Part shown: piece by piece, positions 1-6,366 of the stretch
Layout: the number at the start of each line of letters is the position of its first letter
How positions within the stretch are numbered: position 1 is the first letter of the stretch
Origin: Candidatus Mediterraneibacter stercorigallinarum
GTDB taxonomy: Bacteria > Bacillota > Clostridia > Lachnospirales > Lachnospiraceae
Reading direction: 5' to 3'
DNA length: 21,530 nt
NCBI GenBank assembly: GCA_019116185.1
Contig: DXCD01000161.1
Span: 1 to 21,530, forward strand
Made by a program: the position numbers and the translations under genes
The notes under the pieces: generated by a model
What the model was told of the DNA's origin: nothing
What the model saw: only the letters and a program-made list of their open reading frames with translations
The model's database searches: none

Positions 1-142
1 CTGTATCCCATTCCTTTTACGTCTTTCCCAAATCGTGGAGCCGGAACCAGAGCCACATCCCCGCCCGCCACGAATACGTCTTAAAATCAACTACGGTTTT
101 CGGACGTTATCTCCATCGGCCGTCTCCCCGATAAATCCAGAT
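1..142. other. Left-edge region, no supported complete gene
   Basis: This is the sequence downstream of the minus-strand membrane gene that ends at 143. Both strands have a short open frame touching the window edge. The plus frame ends in a TAA at 82-84. The minus frame, opening with a GTG at 71, reads GGDVALVPAPRFGKDVKGMG and would continue beyond the window. Neither has a convincing Shine-Dalgarno, and I do not recognise either as a family. It could be the 5' end or a remnant of a neighbouring gene. No clear terminator hairpin is visible. Confidence 0.3.
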
Positions 143-1048
143 TTATTTTATTGTGATCTCCGCACGTACATCCTCCACTCCATTTATCTGAAGCCTGACG
201 TGTATTTCCCCATTTTCGAACCCGCTCAGCGAGTATTCCAGCGGTTCTGAAAGCTCTGTCACATCCACGGACTCTGCTTTGTCATCCTGCACGAGCCAGA
301 GAATGAGGCTTGAGCCCTCCGGGACTGTGCCGCAGGAAATGTCAGCATACAGCTTCTGAGTCCGGGCATCCTCGATCTCCATATCCCTTTCTTCCACGAA
401 CCCGTCGCTTGCCCGCTTAAAGCTGAAATTCCAGACACCGTCCCAGTAATTGCTCACGCTCATCTGGATCACGCCCAGGTTCCATACTCTCTCTTCGGAC
501 GACGGATCTGTATTCACATTCCCGTCTGCTGCCACGGTCACGATAAGCCCGATAAGGCATAGAATCAACAGCACGAGACTGACCATTCCCCCGGCTATAT
601 ATTTTTTGTGATGTGTTTTCCTGATTTCCATGATCGCAGCCTCCTCCTTATTTTCAATATACGCGCCGCACTCCTCGCAGTATTTTGCCCACAGCGGCAC
701 AAAATGACCACAGGCAGGGCAGGGTCTTCTGATCTCACGCCTCCTGAGGAAGTAGATCAGCAGTCCGATCATAGGCGTGGCGAGAAAGATAATGATAACC
801 CACAGGACCGGATCATCCCCCCGCTTCCGGCAGTCCTGATATACCCATGCTCCGAAAAAAGCAGACATGAGCAGCCAGAAGAAAACCACGCCCAGCAAAA
901 ACAGCGGGACGGCAATGGCAATGCCGCTGAAGCCGCCGCTTATCACAAAGAACAGTGCAAATCTTGCCAGAATCACCACAAAAATAATCATGGCAATCCA
1001 GACCAGCCAGCGGCTCTTCCCGTGTTTTCTGTCCCTATGTTCCGTCAT
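143..1048 (-). CDS. PLDc_N-like membrane protein with zinc ribbon and extracytoplasmic C-terminal domain
   Basis: This is a 301-aa membrane protein of unknown biochemical role. Two hydrophobic segments (about 14-36 and 43-66) lead into the pattern WVYQDCRKRGDDPVLW and a third segment (81-101), typical of the PLDc_N/YxlE-type membrane module. A zinc ribbon follows with Cys110, Cys113, Cys124 and Cys127. A fourth segment (150-173) precedes a hydrophilic domain of about 125 residues, probably outside the cell. The start at 1048 is chosen because AAAGGAGGAG lies just upstream and the ATG overlaps the preceding stop as ATGA (1045-1048); an in-frame start at 1156 would run far into the upstream gene. 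It is third in a sigma/anti-sigma operon. In the Bacillus sigY operon, PLDc_N-like proteins (YxlD, YxlE) sit with the anti-sigma YxlC, so a part in holding or releasing the sigma factor is a reasonable inference. Confidence 0.8.
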   Translation of the reverse strand: MTEHRDRKHGKSRWLVWIAMIIFVVILARFALFFVISGGFSGIAIAVPLFLLGVVFFWLLMSAFFGAWVYQDCRKRGDDPVLWVIIIFLATPMIGLLIYFLRRREIRRPCPACGHFVPLWAKYCEECGAYIENKEEAAIMEIRKTHHKKYIAGGMVSLVLLILCLIGLIVTVAADGNVNTDPSSEERVWNLGVIQMSVSNYWDGVWNFSFKRASDGFVEERDMEIEDARTQKLYADISCGTVPEGSSLILWLVQDDKAESVDVTELSEPLEYSLSGFENGEIHVRLQINGVEDVRAEITIK

Positions 1049-1422
1049 ATTCCGGCTCCTCCTTTCTTGATGCAGATTGTTGTATCTTCTTTCAGATCCG
1101 TTCTTCTCATACCGACAGCCGTGATCACCACACCGGCCAGCCCCATATAAGCGCATCCCGCTGCTGCCAGCACCGCCACATACAGATTATTTGTCAGCAG
1201 CACGGCGGCAGTCCCAAGCAGGCTGAATATTATGAGATTCAGCACCATGGGCAGATACCACAGAGAAATCCGTCTGCCTGCCCTGCTCCTTCTGAGAAGA
1301 CGCTCCTGCTCATAAATCTCTGCCTTCAGTTTATTATTAAGCTGTACCGGAGGCTGGTCTTCTGTCTGCATTGCAGCCCGGAGCAGCTCGTCAAATTCTG
1401 TATGAAAATCTTTCTTCCCCAT
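1045..1422 (-). CDS. Putative anti-sigma factor, small membrane protein (YxlC-like position)
   Basis: This 125-aa protein has a charged N-terminal part (residues 1-50, FDELLRAAMQ, KLKAEIYEQE) and then two hydrophobic segments at about 55-80 and 83-105. A short basic tail follows, and there is almost no extracytoplasmic domain. The ATG has GGAGG nine bases upstream. The first 32 bases overlap the end of the ECF sigma gene in another frame, and the stop overlaps the start of the zinc-ribbon gene, so all three are probably translationally coupled. Position, size and topology match anti-sigma factors encoded after ECF sigma genes, with the N-terminal region expected to bind the sigma factor at the membrane. 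No zinc-binding anti-sigma motif (HxxxCxxC) is visible. The role is inferred mainly from context. Confidence 0.7.
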   Translation of the reverse strand: MGKKDFHTEFDELLRAAMQTEDQPPVQLNNKLKAEIYEQERLLRRSRAGRRISLWYLPMVLNLIIFSLLGTAAVLLTNNLYVAVLAAAGCAYMGLAGVVITAVGMRRTDLKEDTTICIKKGGAGI

Positions 1423-1936
1423 AACCGGCTTCCTCCAATCTCTTTTTGATCATCTTTCTTCCTTTAAACAGACGGCTCTTCACTGTCCCGGGAGGTTTCC
1501 CTGTCATCTTTCCAATCTGCTCCACCTTAAAATCAAAGAGGTAAAACAATGTCAGCGGTATCCGAAACTTTTCGGGAAGCTCCTCGATGATCCGCCGGAT
1601 TTCCGCAGCTGTCTCCCTGCGGAAATAATCTTGCTCCGGATCTCCGCCGGTCTGCGTTATATGCTCCTGTCCCTCGTCTATGCTCGTGCAAGGCGCGATA
1701 GCGCTGCGTCTCGCTGCTTTTCTTCTGCCGCTCTTCCACAGATTGTGCGCCACAGTAAAGAAAAACGCTCTCGGATTCTCCTCCCAGTCGAGCGCGCGGC
1801 TGCTTTCCAGTGCTTTCAGGAAAGTCTGCTGGTACAGGTCTTCCGCGTCCTGCCTGCTCATACAGAGCTTCAGGCAGAACCGGTAAATATCCGTGCCGAA
1901 CTCATCGATGCATCTCTCGATCTCTCTCGCTTCCAA
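1391..1936 (-). CDS. ECF (sigma-70 family) RNA polymerase sigma factor, SigY-like operon
   Basis: This 181-aa protein has the two-domain layout of extracytoplasmic-function sigma factors. Region 2 spans about 10-75, with DIYRFCLKLCMSRQDAEDLYQQTF and the -10-recognition stretch NPRAFFFTVAHNLW. Region 4 spans about 115-170, with LPEKFRIPLTLFYLFDFKVE and the helix-turn-helix GKMTGKPPGTVKSRLFKGRK. It should direct RNA polymerase to its own operon and possibly other envelope genes. Translation starts at a TTG: GGAGGTGA lies at ideal spacing, and nearby ATG and GTG codons are out of frame. The downstream anti-sigma gene overlaps its last 32 bases. An ECF-type promoter 40-65 bases upstream suggests autoregulation. 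Assignment to the SigY group rests on operon layout and is less certain than assignment to the ECF family. Confidence 0.92.
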   Translation of the reverse strand: MEAREIERCIDEFGTDIYRFCLKLCMSRQDAEDLYQQTFLKALESSRALDWEENPRAFFFTVAHNLWKSGRRKAARRSAIAPCTSIDEGQEHITQTGGDPEQDYFRRETAAEIRRIIEELPEKFRIPLTLFYLFDFKVEQIGKMTGKPPGTVKSRLFKGRKMIKKRLEEAGYGEERFSYRI

Positions 1937-1974
1937 AGCCTCACCTCCATTCCCTTAATTGTCTTTTCACTTTA

Positions 1975-2002
1975 TATTCGCCGCCAGCTGCGATCCGGTT
2001 CA
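1975..2002 (-). promoter_or_regulatory. ECF-type promoter of the sigma operon (candidate autoregulation)
   Basis: Read on the minus strand, TGAACC (2002-1997) is followed after 16 bases by CGAATA (1980-1975). This matches the general ECF pattern of a -35 TGAAC motif and a CG-starting -10. Transcription would begin near 1968, leaving a leader of about 30 bases that carries the GGAGGTGA ribosome site. No good housekeeping promoter is seen in the same stretch. Recognition by the sigma factor encoded next to it is inference. Confidence 0.5.
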
Positions 2003-2031
2003 CTTTTTTGCAAAATATTTTTTCACAAAAT

Positions 2032-2074
2032 AAACCGGAGACCTCGCACATATCCATGCCGGTTTCCGGTTTTT
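2032..2074. terminator. Weak hairpin between the YerC-like gene and the sigma operon
   Basis: The arms AAACCGGA (2032-2039) and TCCGGTTT (2065-2072) are perfect complements with a 25-base loop, and T-rich sequence follows on both strands. It lies just beyond the stop of the minus-strand YerC-like gene, where a terminator is expected. The large loop makes it a weak candidate. Confidence 0.3.
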
Positions 2075-2142
2075 CTCATTTTACAATGTTCTCTTCTATG
2101 ATCTGTACTCTGGCTCTTCTGCCCGAAACGCGATCCTTTCTT

Positions 2143-2439
2143 TTAGTCTTCCTTTTTATCAATCCGCTCGAATACCATGTCATACCCGTCATTCCCGTAG
2201 TTCAGAGAGCGGTTTACACGGCTGATGGTTGCCGTAGATGCCCCTGTCTTTTCCGCGATCTCAAGATAGGTCTTCTGCTCCCTCAGCATCTTTGCCACCT
2301 CGAATCTCTGAGATAAAGAAAGCAGCTCATTAATCGTACAGATATCTTCAAAAAAAGTATAACATTCTTCTTTATTTTCCAGACTGAGAATGGCCTTAAA
2401 AAGATAGTCCACTGCCTCCGTCCTGATCTTCTTACTCAT
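2143..2439 (-). CDS. YerC/YecD-family TrpR-related DNA-binding protein
   Basis: This 98-aa all-helical protein belongs to the TrpR superfamily as represented by Bacillus YerC. The N-terminal helices (VDYLFKAILSLENKEECYTFFEDI) are followed by LSQRFEVAKMLREQKTYLEIAEKTGASTATISRVNRSL, in which YLEIAEKTGASTATISRV is the helix-turn-helix (about 57-75). Length matches the family. The ATG is preceded by AAGGAG at about ten bases. Family members are transcriptional regulators; the ligand, if any, is not established, and the name does not imply tryptophan sensing. It has its own promoter with an embedded palindrome about 100 bases upstream, which could be an autoregulatory site. Confidence 0.88.
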   Translation of the reverse strand: MSKKIRTEAVDYLFKAILSLENKEECYTFFEDICTINELLSLSQRFEVAKMLREQKTYLEIAEKTGASTATISRVNRSLNYGNDGYDMVFERIDKKED

Positions 2440-2535
2440 AGAATACTTTCTCCTTTACAAGCCCCGCGGCATAAATCTGACCGGAACACAAGTGAGTGTT
2501 ATGTATCGGCACATCCCCTGTCTTTCCAGGTCGCT

Positions 2536-2564
2536 ATTATATTTTAGCACACTAAACTTTTAAA
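2536..2564 (-). promoter_or_regulatory. Promoter of the YerC-like gene with palindrome in the spacer
   Basis: On the minus strand TTTAAA (2564-2559) and a perfect TATAAT (2541-2536) are separated by 17 bases. Inside the spacer is the inverted repeat TTTAG-TGTG-CTAAA (2543-2556). A protein bound there would block RNA polymerase, so this is a plausible operator, possibly for the product of the gene it drives. The leader to the ATG at 2439 is about 90 bases. Confidence 0.5.
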
Positions 2565-2573
2565 GTCCACCAC

Positions 2574-2625
2574 TTTATTCGCTCTGCTGCATCCCCGGTT
2601 TTATTCGATCAGCTGTATGCCCGGC
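2574..2625. repeat. Two tandem imperfect 26-bp repeats upstream of the YerC-like promoter
   Basis: Unit 1 (2574-2599) and unit 2 (2600-2625) both begin TTTATTCG, carry GCTG near the middle and end CCCGG plus one base. They agree at 21 of 26 positions and abut without a gap. They lie 10-60 bases upstream of the -35 of the minus-strand promoter, where activator or repressor sites are common. A hairpin CCCGG-CTTTT-CCGGG follows at about 2620-2635. Confidence 0.5.
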
Positions 2626-2697
2626 TTTTCCGGGACATCACGCGCAGCCTTTTATCCTCCGGGCAGGGCGCGCAGATAACCGGTTACGGCAGGAGCC

Positions 2698-3411
2698 TTA
2701 AAATTTAAGAAAGCTTCTCAGCCGCTCCCAGTCCGCTGTCACAACCAGCTCTTCCGGGAAATTACAGTATTCCAGCACTTCTCTGACAGAAATAAAATTC
2801 CCCGCATCCACATCCACGTGGGCATCACTTCCGGTCGTCACAGGCACCTCGTACTGCCTGCACAGATCCAGCATGGTCAGTATATTTTCCCTGGTCCCTT
2901 TTCTGCTGCTCTGGGGACGCATGGAAGAATTATTGATCTCAAGAAGCGTTCCCGTCTCCTTTGCTGTCTTGACAAGTATTTCGTAATCAAACGGAAATCT
3001 TCCGTCATCCGGATGTCCGATAATATTTACATATGGTTTTTTCATCACTTCCACATACGCCCTGATATTTTCCTCAGGAGTATGGTCCAGCCCATAGCAC
3101 GGCGGATGGATGCTCGCCACGACAATATCCAGGTCCATGCATGTCTTCTCCGGAAGGTCAATCGTTCCGTCCGGATCCATGATATTGACCTCCGCTCCCA
3201 TCAAAAGTCGTACTCCGTCCGCTTCCCTTGGCACCACATCCAGATTCTGAAAATAAAACAGCCCGCATGTTCCCGGCATCTCCGGCGCGTGCTCAGTGAG
3301 AGCCAAAGCCTTCAGGCCCTTTGCCTTGGCCGCGGCCGCCATTTCCTTAATAGTGCTGTATGCATGCCCGCTTGCCAGAGTATGGGCATGTGTATCTGCA
3401 ATAATTTTCAT
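2698..3411 (-). CDS. PHP-domain phosphatase/phosphoesterase, YcdX type
   Basis: This 237-aa protein is a single PHP domain, a trinuclear-metal phosphoesterase fold of the YcdX class. The metal-ligand motifs appear in the family order: ADTHAH near the N-terminus, a further His in ASGHAYS, LTEHAPEM (about 37-44), GAEVNI, ASIHPP, IGHPDD and GSDAHVD. All expected His/Asp/Glu ligands are present, so it should be active. YcdX-like proteins hydrolyse phosphate esters; the physiological substrate is not known. Two ATGs are possible. The second (3411) is chosen because AAGGGG lies seven bases upstream, whereas it is almost adjacent to the first (3417). It is monocistronic behind its own promoter. No convincing terminator is seen downstream. 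Confidence 0.9.
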   Translation of the reverse strand: MKIIADTHAHTLASGHAYSTIKEMAAAAKAKGLKALALTEHAPEMPGTCGLFYFQNLDVVPREADGVRLLMGAEVNIMDPDGTIDLPEKTCMDLDIVVASIHPPCYGLDHTPEENIRAYVEVMKKPYVNIIGHPDDGRFPFDYEILVKTAKETGTLLEINNSSMRPQSSRKGTRENILTMLDLCRQYEVPVTTGSDAHVDVDAGNFISVREVLEYCNFPEELVVTADWERLRSFLKF

Positions 3412-3494
3412 ATTCATTCCCCTTTTCTTTCTGTTTATCCATACATGTTGGTTCAGACCGGCGCAAGCTTAATATTACGTATGAACTGTAAAAC

Positions 3495-3522
3495 AGTATA
3501 ACACATTTTCCCGTGAATACAA
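3495..3522 (-). promoter_or_regulatory. Extended -10 promoter of the PHP phosphatase gene
   Basis: On the minus strand TTGTAT (3522-3517) is followed after 16 bases by TATACT (3500-3495), preceded by TG one base upstream (TGTTATACT). The start would be near 3488, giving a leader of about 75 bases. Confidence 0.5.
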
Positions 3523-3571
3523 TTTTTCTGCCCGGAGATACTAACCGAAAAATGAAAAAGAGGTAAGAAAA

Positions 3572-3778
3572 TTGAAAAAGAAATCCACCAAACAGTTAAT
3601 CGATGATTTTGACTATCTCTCTAACGCTGCTTCCGCAATGGACTGTACCGGCCTGATTCCCTCACTCCCACAGAGTGAAGATGAACTGGCGTCCTACAAT
3701 GATGTCGTCCAGTACATGCCGCCCGCCACAGCAAACAAAAACCTGGCAAATACGCCTGATACTCCGGAGAAAAAATAA
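3572..3778 (+). CDS. Small hypothetical protein, 68 aa
   Basis: I do not recognise a family. The product is soluble, with a basic start (MKKKSTKQ) and an acidic, Pro/Asn-rich rest including LIDDFDYLSNAAS and CTGLIPSLPQSEDELASYNDV. It has no membrane segment or signal peptide. The start is a TTG with AGAGGTAAG upstream; an ATG at 3552 reads only four codons before a stop and lies in another frame. It lies between the divergent PHP gene and the zinc-ribbon gene. Codon use and a good ribosome site make it more likely real than chance. Confidence 0.6.
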   Translation: MKKKSTKQLIDDFDYLSNAASAMDCTGLIPSLPQSEDELASYNDVVQYMPPATANKNLANTPDTPEKK

Positions 3779-3860
3779 TCTTCTTCTGCTTCTTCTTTCA
3801 GAAGCTTCGACATAATTCGTCTAAATATTGCACTTTTCGAGCATATATTGTATTTTTTCA

Positions 3861-3889
3861 TTGTTCTTATGCCCTCAAAATGTTATAAT
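3861..3889 (+). promoter_or_regulatory. Extended -10 promoter of the zinc-ribbon/acidic membrane protein gene
   Basis: TGTTATAAT (3881-3889) is a complete extended -10 element. TTGTTC lies 17 bases upstream of the TATAAT at 3861-3866. The transcript would start near 3896, about 39 bases before the ATG at 3935. Confidence 0.55.
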
Positions 3890-3934
3890 GTCCGTGTTGT
3901 AAATTTGTCCAACAAAAGAGAGGAGTATAGATTT

Positions 3935-5014
3935 ATGAAGTGTCCAATATGTGGAAAAGAGCTTGAATTAAAAAATAAACAGATTGGCACCAATGAAAAC
4001 GGTGATCCGATCTTTAACGAATATGCGATCTGCCGGGACTGCCGCAAGCAGTGGAATCTCGACAAACAGCGTGCCAAAAAAGCCGCCGCAAAAGCCAGTG
4101 CGCCGGCAAAGGATACAGCTCCAAAAACCGGCGCAGCATCCAAGACCACTCCGGTCCCGAATGTAAAAAAAGCTGCACAAAAAACTGAAAATGGGAAAAC
4201 AGCTGCTTCCAAATCCGGCACAGCGGCGAAATCCGCTTCCAGGGCTGACGCAGCGTCTGAGAGCGTCTCTGCCGCTCCTGCAAAAAGGCCGGTAAAAAAA
4301 CGCTCCGCAGAAAATATGCCCGCAGATGATCTTGAAGAAAAGCGTTACAGCAATATCCCGCCGGAAAAAGTTCGTACAAAACGTGAAAAGGCAGCACGCC
4401 AAAGCTACGAGGACATGCTTGCCACCGGCACAATCGGAAAACCTGTAAAGAAGAAGAGATCCCTGGAAGATGAAGAAGACCGGGCAGCATCAAACAGCGC
4501 TTCTTCTACTCCGGCAAGTAGGAAAAACACTTCTGCAAAACCTGCCACAAAAAAACCCGAGCCTGAATACGATGATGATTACGATGATGACGATTACTAC
4601 GAGGACACACCAAGATTCCGAGTGATGCGCGTCATTCTCGGCATCCTCTCTCTTCTCGGGTTCGGCTACTTTGCATACAGAGGCTTTACCACCGGGCTGT
4701 CCTCTACCACGGACAACGGGGTTGCCGGCATGACATTTATTATACTTGCCCTGTGCCTGCTCGTATCCGCGCTGCTGTATTTCATCATGATACGGACGAA
4801 CAGCGTATTTGCATTCCTCCTGCCCATGATCTTCTACCTGGGCAGTGCTGTATTTGCATTCCTCAGAAAAGGGGATGACCTGCAGCTCTTCGTTGCGGCT
4901 GTCGTGGCTGCTGTGCTGGCTGTAGTCTCTCTGATCCTCGCCATCACGTCAAGAGGCGGCGATGATTACGACGACTATGACGATGCATTTGAAGACGATT
5001 ACGCTGACGAATAA
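3935..5014 (+). CDS. Zinc-ribbon membrane protein with Lys/Ala-rich linker and acidic tracts
   Basis: This 359-aa protein has four parts. Residues 1-50 form a zinc ribbon with CPICG near the start and CRDCRKQW about 30 residues later. Residues 50-205 are a low-complexity Lys/Ala/Ser/Thr-rich region, strongly basic and probably disordered. A tyrosine-aspartate acidic cluster (YDDDYDDDDYYED) follows. Four membrane segments come next (VILGILSLLGFGYFAYRG, MTFIILALCLLVSALLYFIM, FAFLLPMIFYLGSAVFAFL, LFVAAVVAAVLAVVSLILAI), and the tail is again acidic (DDYDDYDDAFEDDYADE). The start at 3935 is set by AGAGGAG at nine bases; an upstream in-frame ATG at 3848 lies before the promoter. Function unknown. 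The opposite charges of the linker and the acidic tracts suggest intramolecular or protein-protein contacts at the membrane. Confidence 0.85.
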   Translation: MKCPICGKELELKNKQIGTNENGDPIFNEYAICRDCRKQWNLDKQRAKKAAAKASAPAKDTAPKTGAASKTTPVPNVKKAAQKTENGKTAASKSGTAAKSASRADAASESVSAAPAKRPVKKRSAENMPADDLEEKRYSNIPPEKVRTKREKAARQSYEDMLATGTIGKPVKKKRSLEDEEDRAASNSASSTPASRKNTSAKPATKKPEPEYDDDYDDDDYYEDTPRFRVMRVILGILSLLGFGYFAYRGFTTGLSSTTDNGVAGMTFIILALCLLVSALLYFIMIRTNSVFAFLLPMIFYLGSAVFAFLRKGDDLQLFVAAVVAAVLAVVSLILAITSRGGDDYDDYDDAFEDDYADE

Positions 5015-5033
5015 AATAATTGAAATAATAATA

Positions 5034-5110
5034 CCTGCCGAAACATTTATGTATCCCGGACAGAAGATTTTTCTCCTGTCTGCGGAGCATAATTTCGGCA
5101 GGTTTTTCTT
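5034..5110 (+). terminator. Rho-independent terminator with nested hairpin
   Basis: A perfect 10-bp stem, CCTGCCGAAA (5034-5043) and TTTCGGCAGG (5093-5102), is followed directly by TTTTTCTTT. The 49-base loop holds a second hairpin with arms GACAG and CTGTC (about 5060-5081). It lies 20 bases after the stop of the zinc-ribbon membrane gene. Confidence 0.75.
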
Positions 5111-5195
5111 TATCCGCTTGACGCACGCGGAACTTCCTGCATTTCCCTTCATATAATACTAAGAAATCAAAATGACAGATCTATATGGAGGAATT

Positions 5196-6242
5196 ATGAA
5201 AAAGCGTATTTTAGCCTGCCTGAGCGCTGCTGTCCTCTCCCTGTCACTCCTTGCCGGCTGCGCGCAGGATACAGACAAGGAGACGACAGAGCCCGAAAGC
5301 ACTTCCGAAGAAAAATCCGAAGAAAAGGAACTTGTAGAAGTGACATTAAACGAGGTCGCCCATTCTATTTTCTATGCACCGATGTATGTCGCCATTGAAG
5401 AGGGGTATTTTGAAGAAGAAGGCATTGACCTGACATTGATCTGCGGTTTTGGCGCAGATAAAACCATGACCGCCGTCATCTCCGGCGAAGCTGACATCGG
5501 CTTCATGGGATCAGAAGCGTCCATTTACACCTACGCCGAAGGCGCCACGGACTATGTGGTCAACTTTGCCCAGCTCACCCAGCGCGCCGGGAATTTCCTG
5601 GTCGCGCGGGAAGAGATGCCTGACTTCACCTGGGAAGACTTAAAAGGCCATCTTGTACTCGGCGGACGTAAGGGCGGAATGCCGGAGATGGTATTCGAGT
5701 ATATCCTGAAAGAAAACGGAATTGATCCTGAAACAGATCTTGAGATCAATCAGAACATTGACTTTGGTTCCACTGCTGCCGCCTTTTCTGAAGGGCAGGG
5801 AGAATTTACGGTCGAGTTCGAGCCAGGAGCGACTACCCTTGAGTCAGAGGGCAAAGGCTATGTGGTAGCTTCCCTTGGGGAAGACAGCGGATACGTACCT
5901 TACACTGCCTTCAGTGCAAAACAGAGCTACATTGACGAGAATCCGGACGTGATACAGGGCTTTACCAACGCGCTCCAGAAGGGCATGGACTATGTCCAGG
6001 CGCATACCCCGGAAGAGATTGCGAAGATCATTGAACCCCAATTCCCGGAGACCGATCTGGAGACTATTACAACGATCGTGACCCGCTACTATGACCAGGA
6101 CACGTGGAAGAGCGACCTGATCTTTGAAGAGAGCAGCTTTGACCTGCTCCAGGATATTCTGGAAAGCGCAGGCGAACTGGAAGAGCGTGTGCCTTACGAG
6201 GATCTTGTAACCACAGAATTTGCCGACGCTGCCGCAAAATAG
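5196..6242 (+). CDS. NMT1/ThiY-like ABC transporter substrate-binding lipoprotein (orphan)
   Basis: This 348-aa extracytoplasmic binding protein has a lipoprotein signal peptide ending in LLAGC (lipidated Cys22) and an acidic Glu-rich linker. The mature domain opens LNEVAHSIFYAPMYVAIEEGYFEEEGIDLTL, the usual beginning of the NMT1/SsuA/ThiY group that binds nitrate, sulfonates, or thiamine and riboflavin precursors. ISGEADIGFMGSEASIYTYAEGA is the ligand-cleft region. The start at 5196 is preferred over 5172 because it begins the signal peptide and has GGAGG just upstream. No permease or ATPase gene lies next to it, so it either docks on a transporter encoded elsewhere or is a remnant. A good -10 (TATAAT, 5152-5157) lies upstream without a clear -35. 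The substrate cannot be told from sequence. Confidence 0.88.
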   Translation: MKKRILACLSAAVLSLSLLAGCAQDTDKETTEPESTSEEKSEEKELVEVTLNEVAHSIFYAPMYVAIEEGYFEEEGIDLTLICGFGADKTMTAVISGEADIGFMGSEASIYTYAEGATDYVVNFAQLTQRAGNFLVAREEMPDFTWEDLKGHLVLGGRKGGMPEMVFEYILKENGIDPETDLEINQNIDFGSTAAAFSEGQGEFTVEFEPGATTLESEGKGYVVASLGEDSGYVPYTAFSAKQSYIDENPDVIQGFTNALQKGMDYVQAHTPEEIAKIIEPQFPETDLETITTIVTRYYDQDTWKSDLIFEESSFDLLQDILESAGELEERVPYEDLVTTEFADAAAK

Positions 6243-6259
6243 CTTTCCCCACATTCTCC

Positions 6260-6287
6260 TTGACGCAGCATCAGACGGAATTATAAT
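6260..6287 (+). promoter_or_regulatory. Strong sigma-A promoter of the 106-aa hypothetical gene
   Basis: TTGACG (6260-6265), a 16-base spacer and a perfect TATAAT (6282-6287). The transcript should begin near 6294 and carry a leader of about 70 bases. Confidence 0.7.
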
Positions 6288-6305
6288 ATTATTATGTTCA
6301 TGCAT

Positions 6306-6334
6306 GTGCCGGATACAGACCGGTCTGCAGGCAC
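6306..6334 (+). promoter_or_regulatory. Hairpin in the leader of the 106-aa hypothetical gene
   Basis: Outer arms GTGCC (6306-6310) and GGCAC (6330-6334) enclose the perfect palindrome CAGACCGGTCTG. It falls between the mapped-by-eye start near 6294 and the ribosome site, so it would be in the 5' leader. It has only a poor T-tract, which argues against a terminator of the upstream gene. Confidence 0.35.
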
Positions 6335-6366
6335 AGTTTCATTTGTTATATTAAGGAGATTTGACA

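Noticed and set aside
35..250. 71-codon plus-strand frame at the left edge
   Set aside because: Mostly antisense to the zinc-ribbon membrane gene, low-complexity Pro/Glu start, no ribosome site.
3788..3805. Terminator after the 68-aa hypothetical gene (GCTTCT/AGAAGC)
   Set aside because: Six base pairs only and no T-tract downstream.
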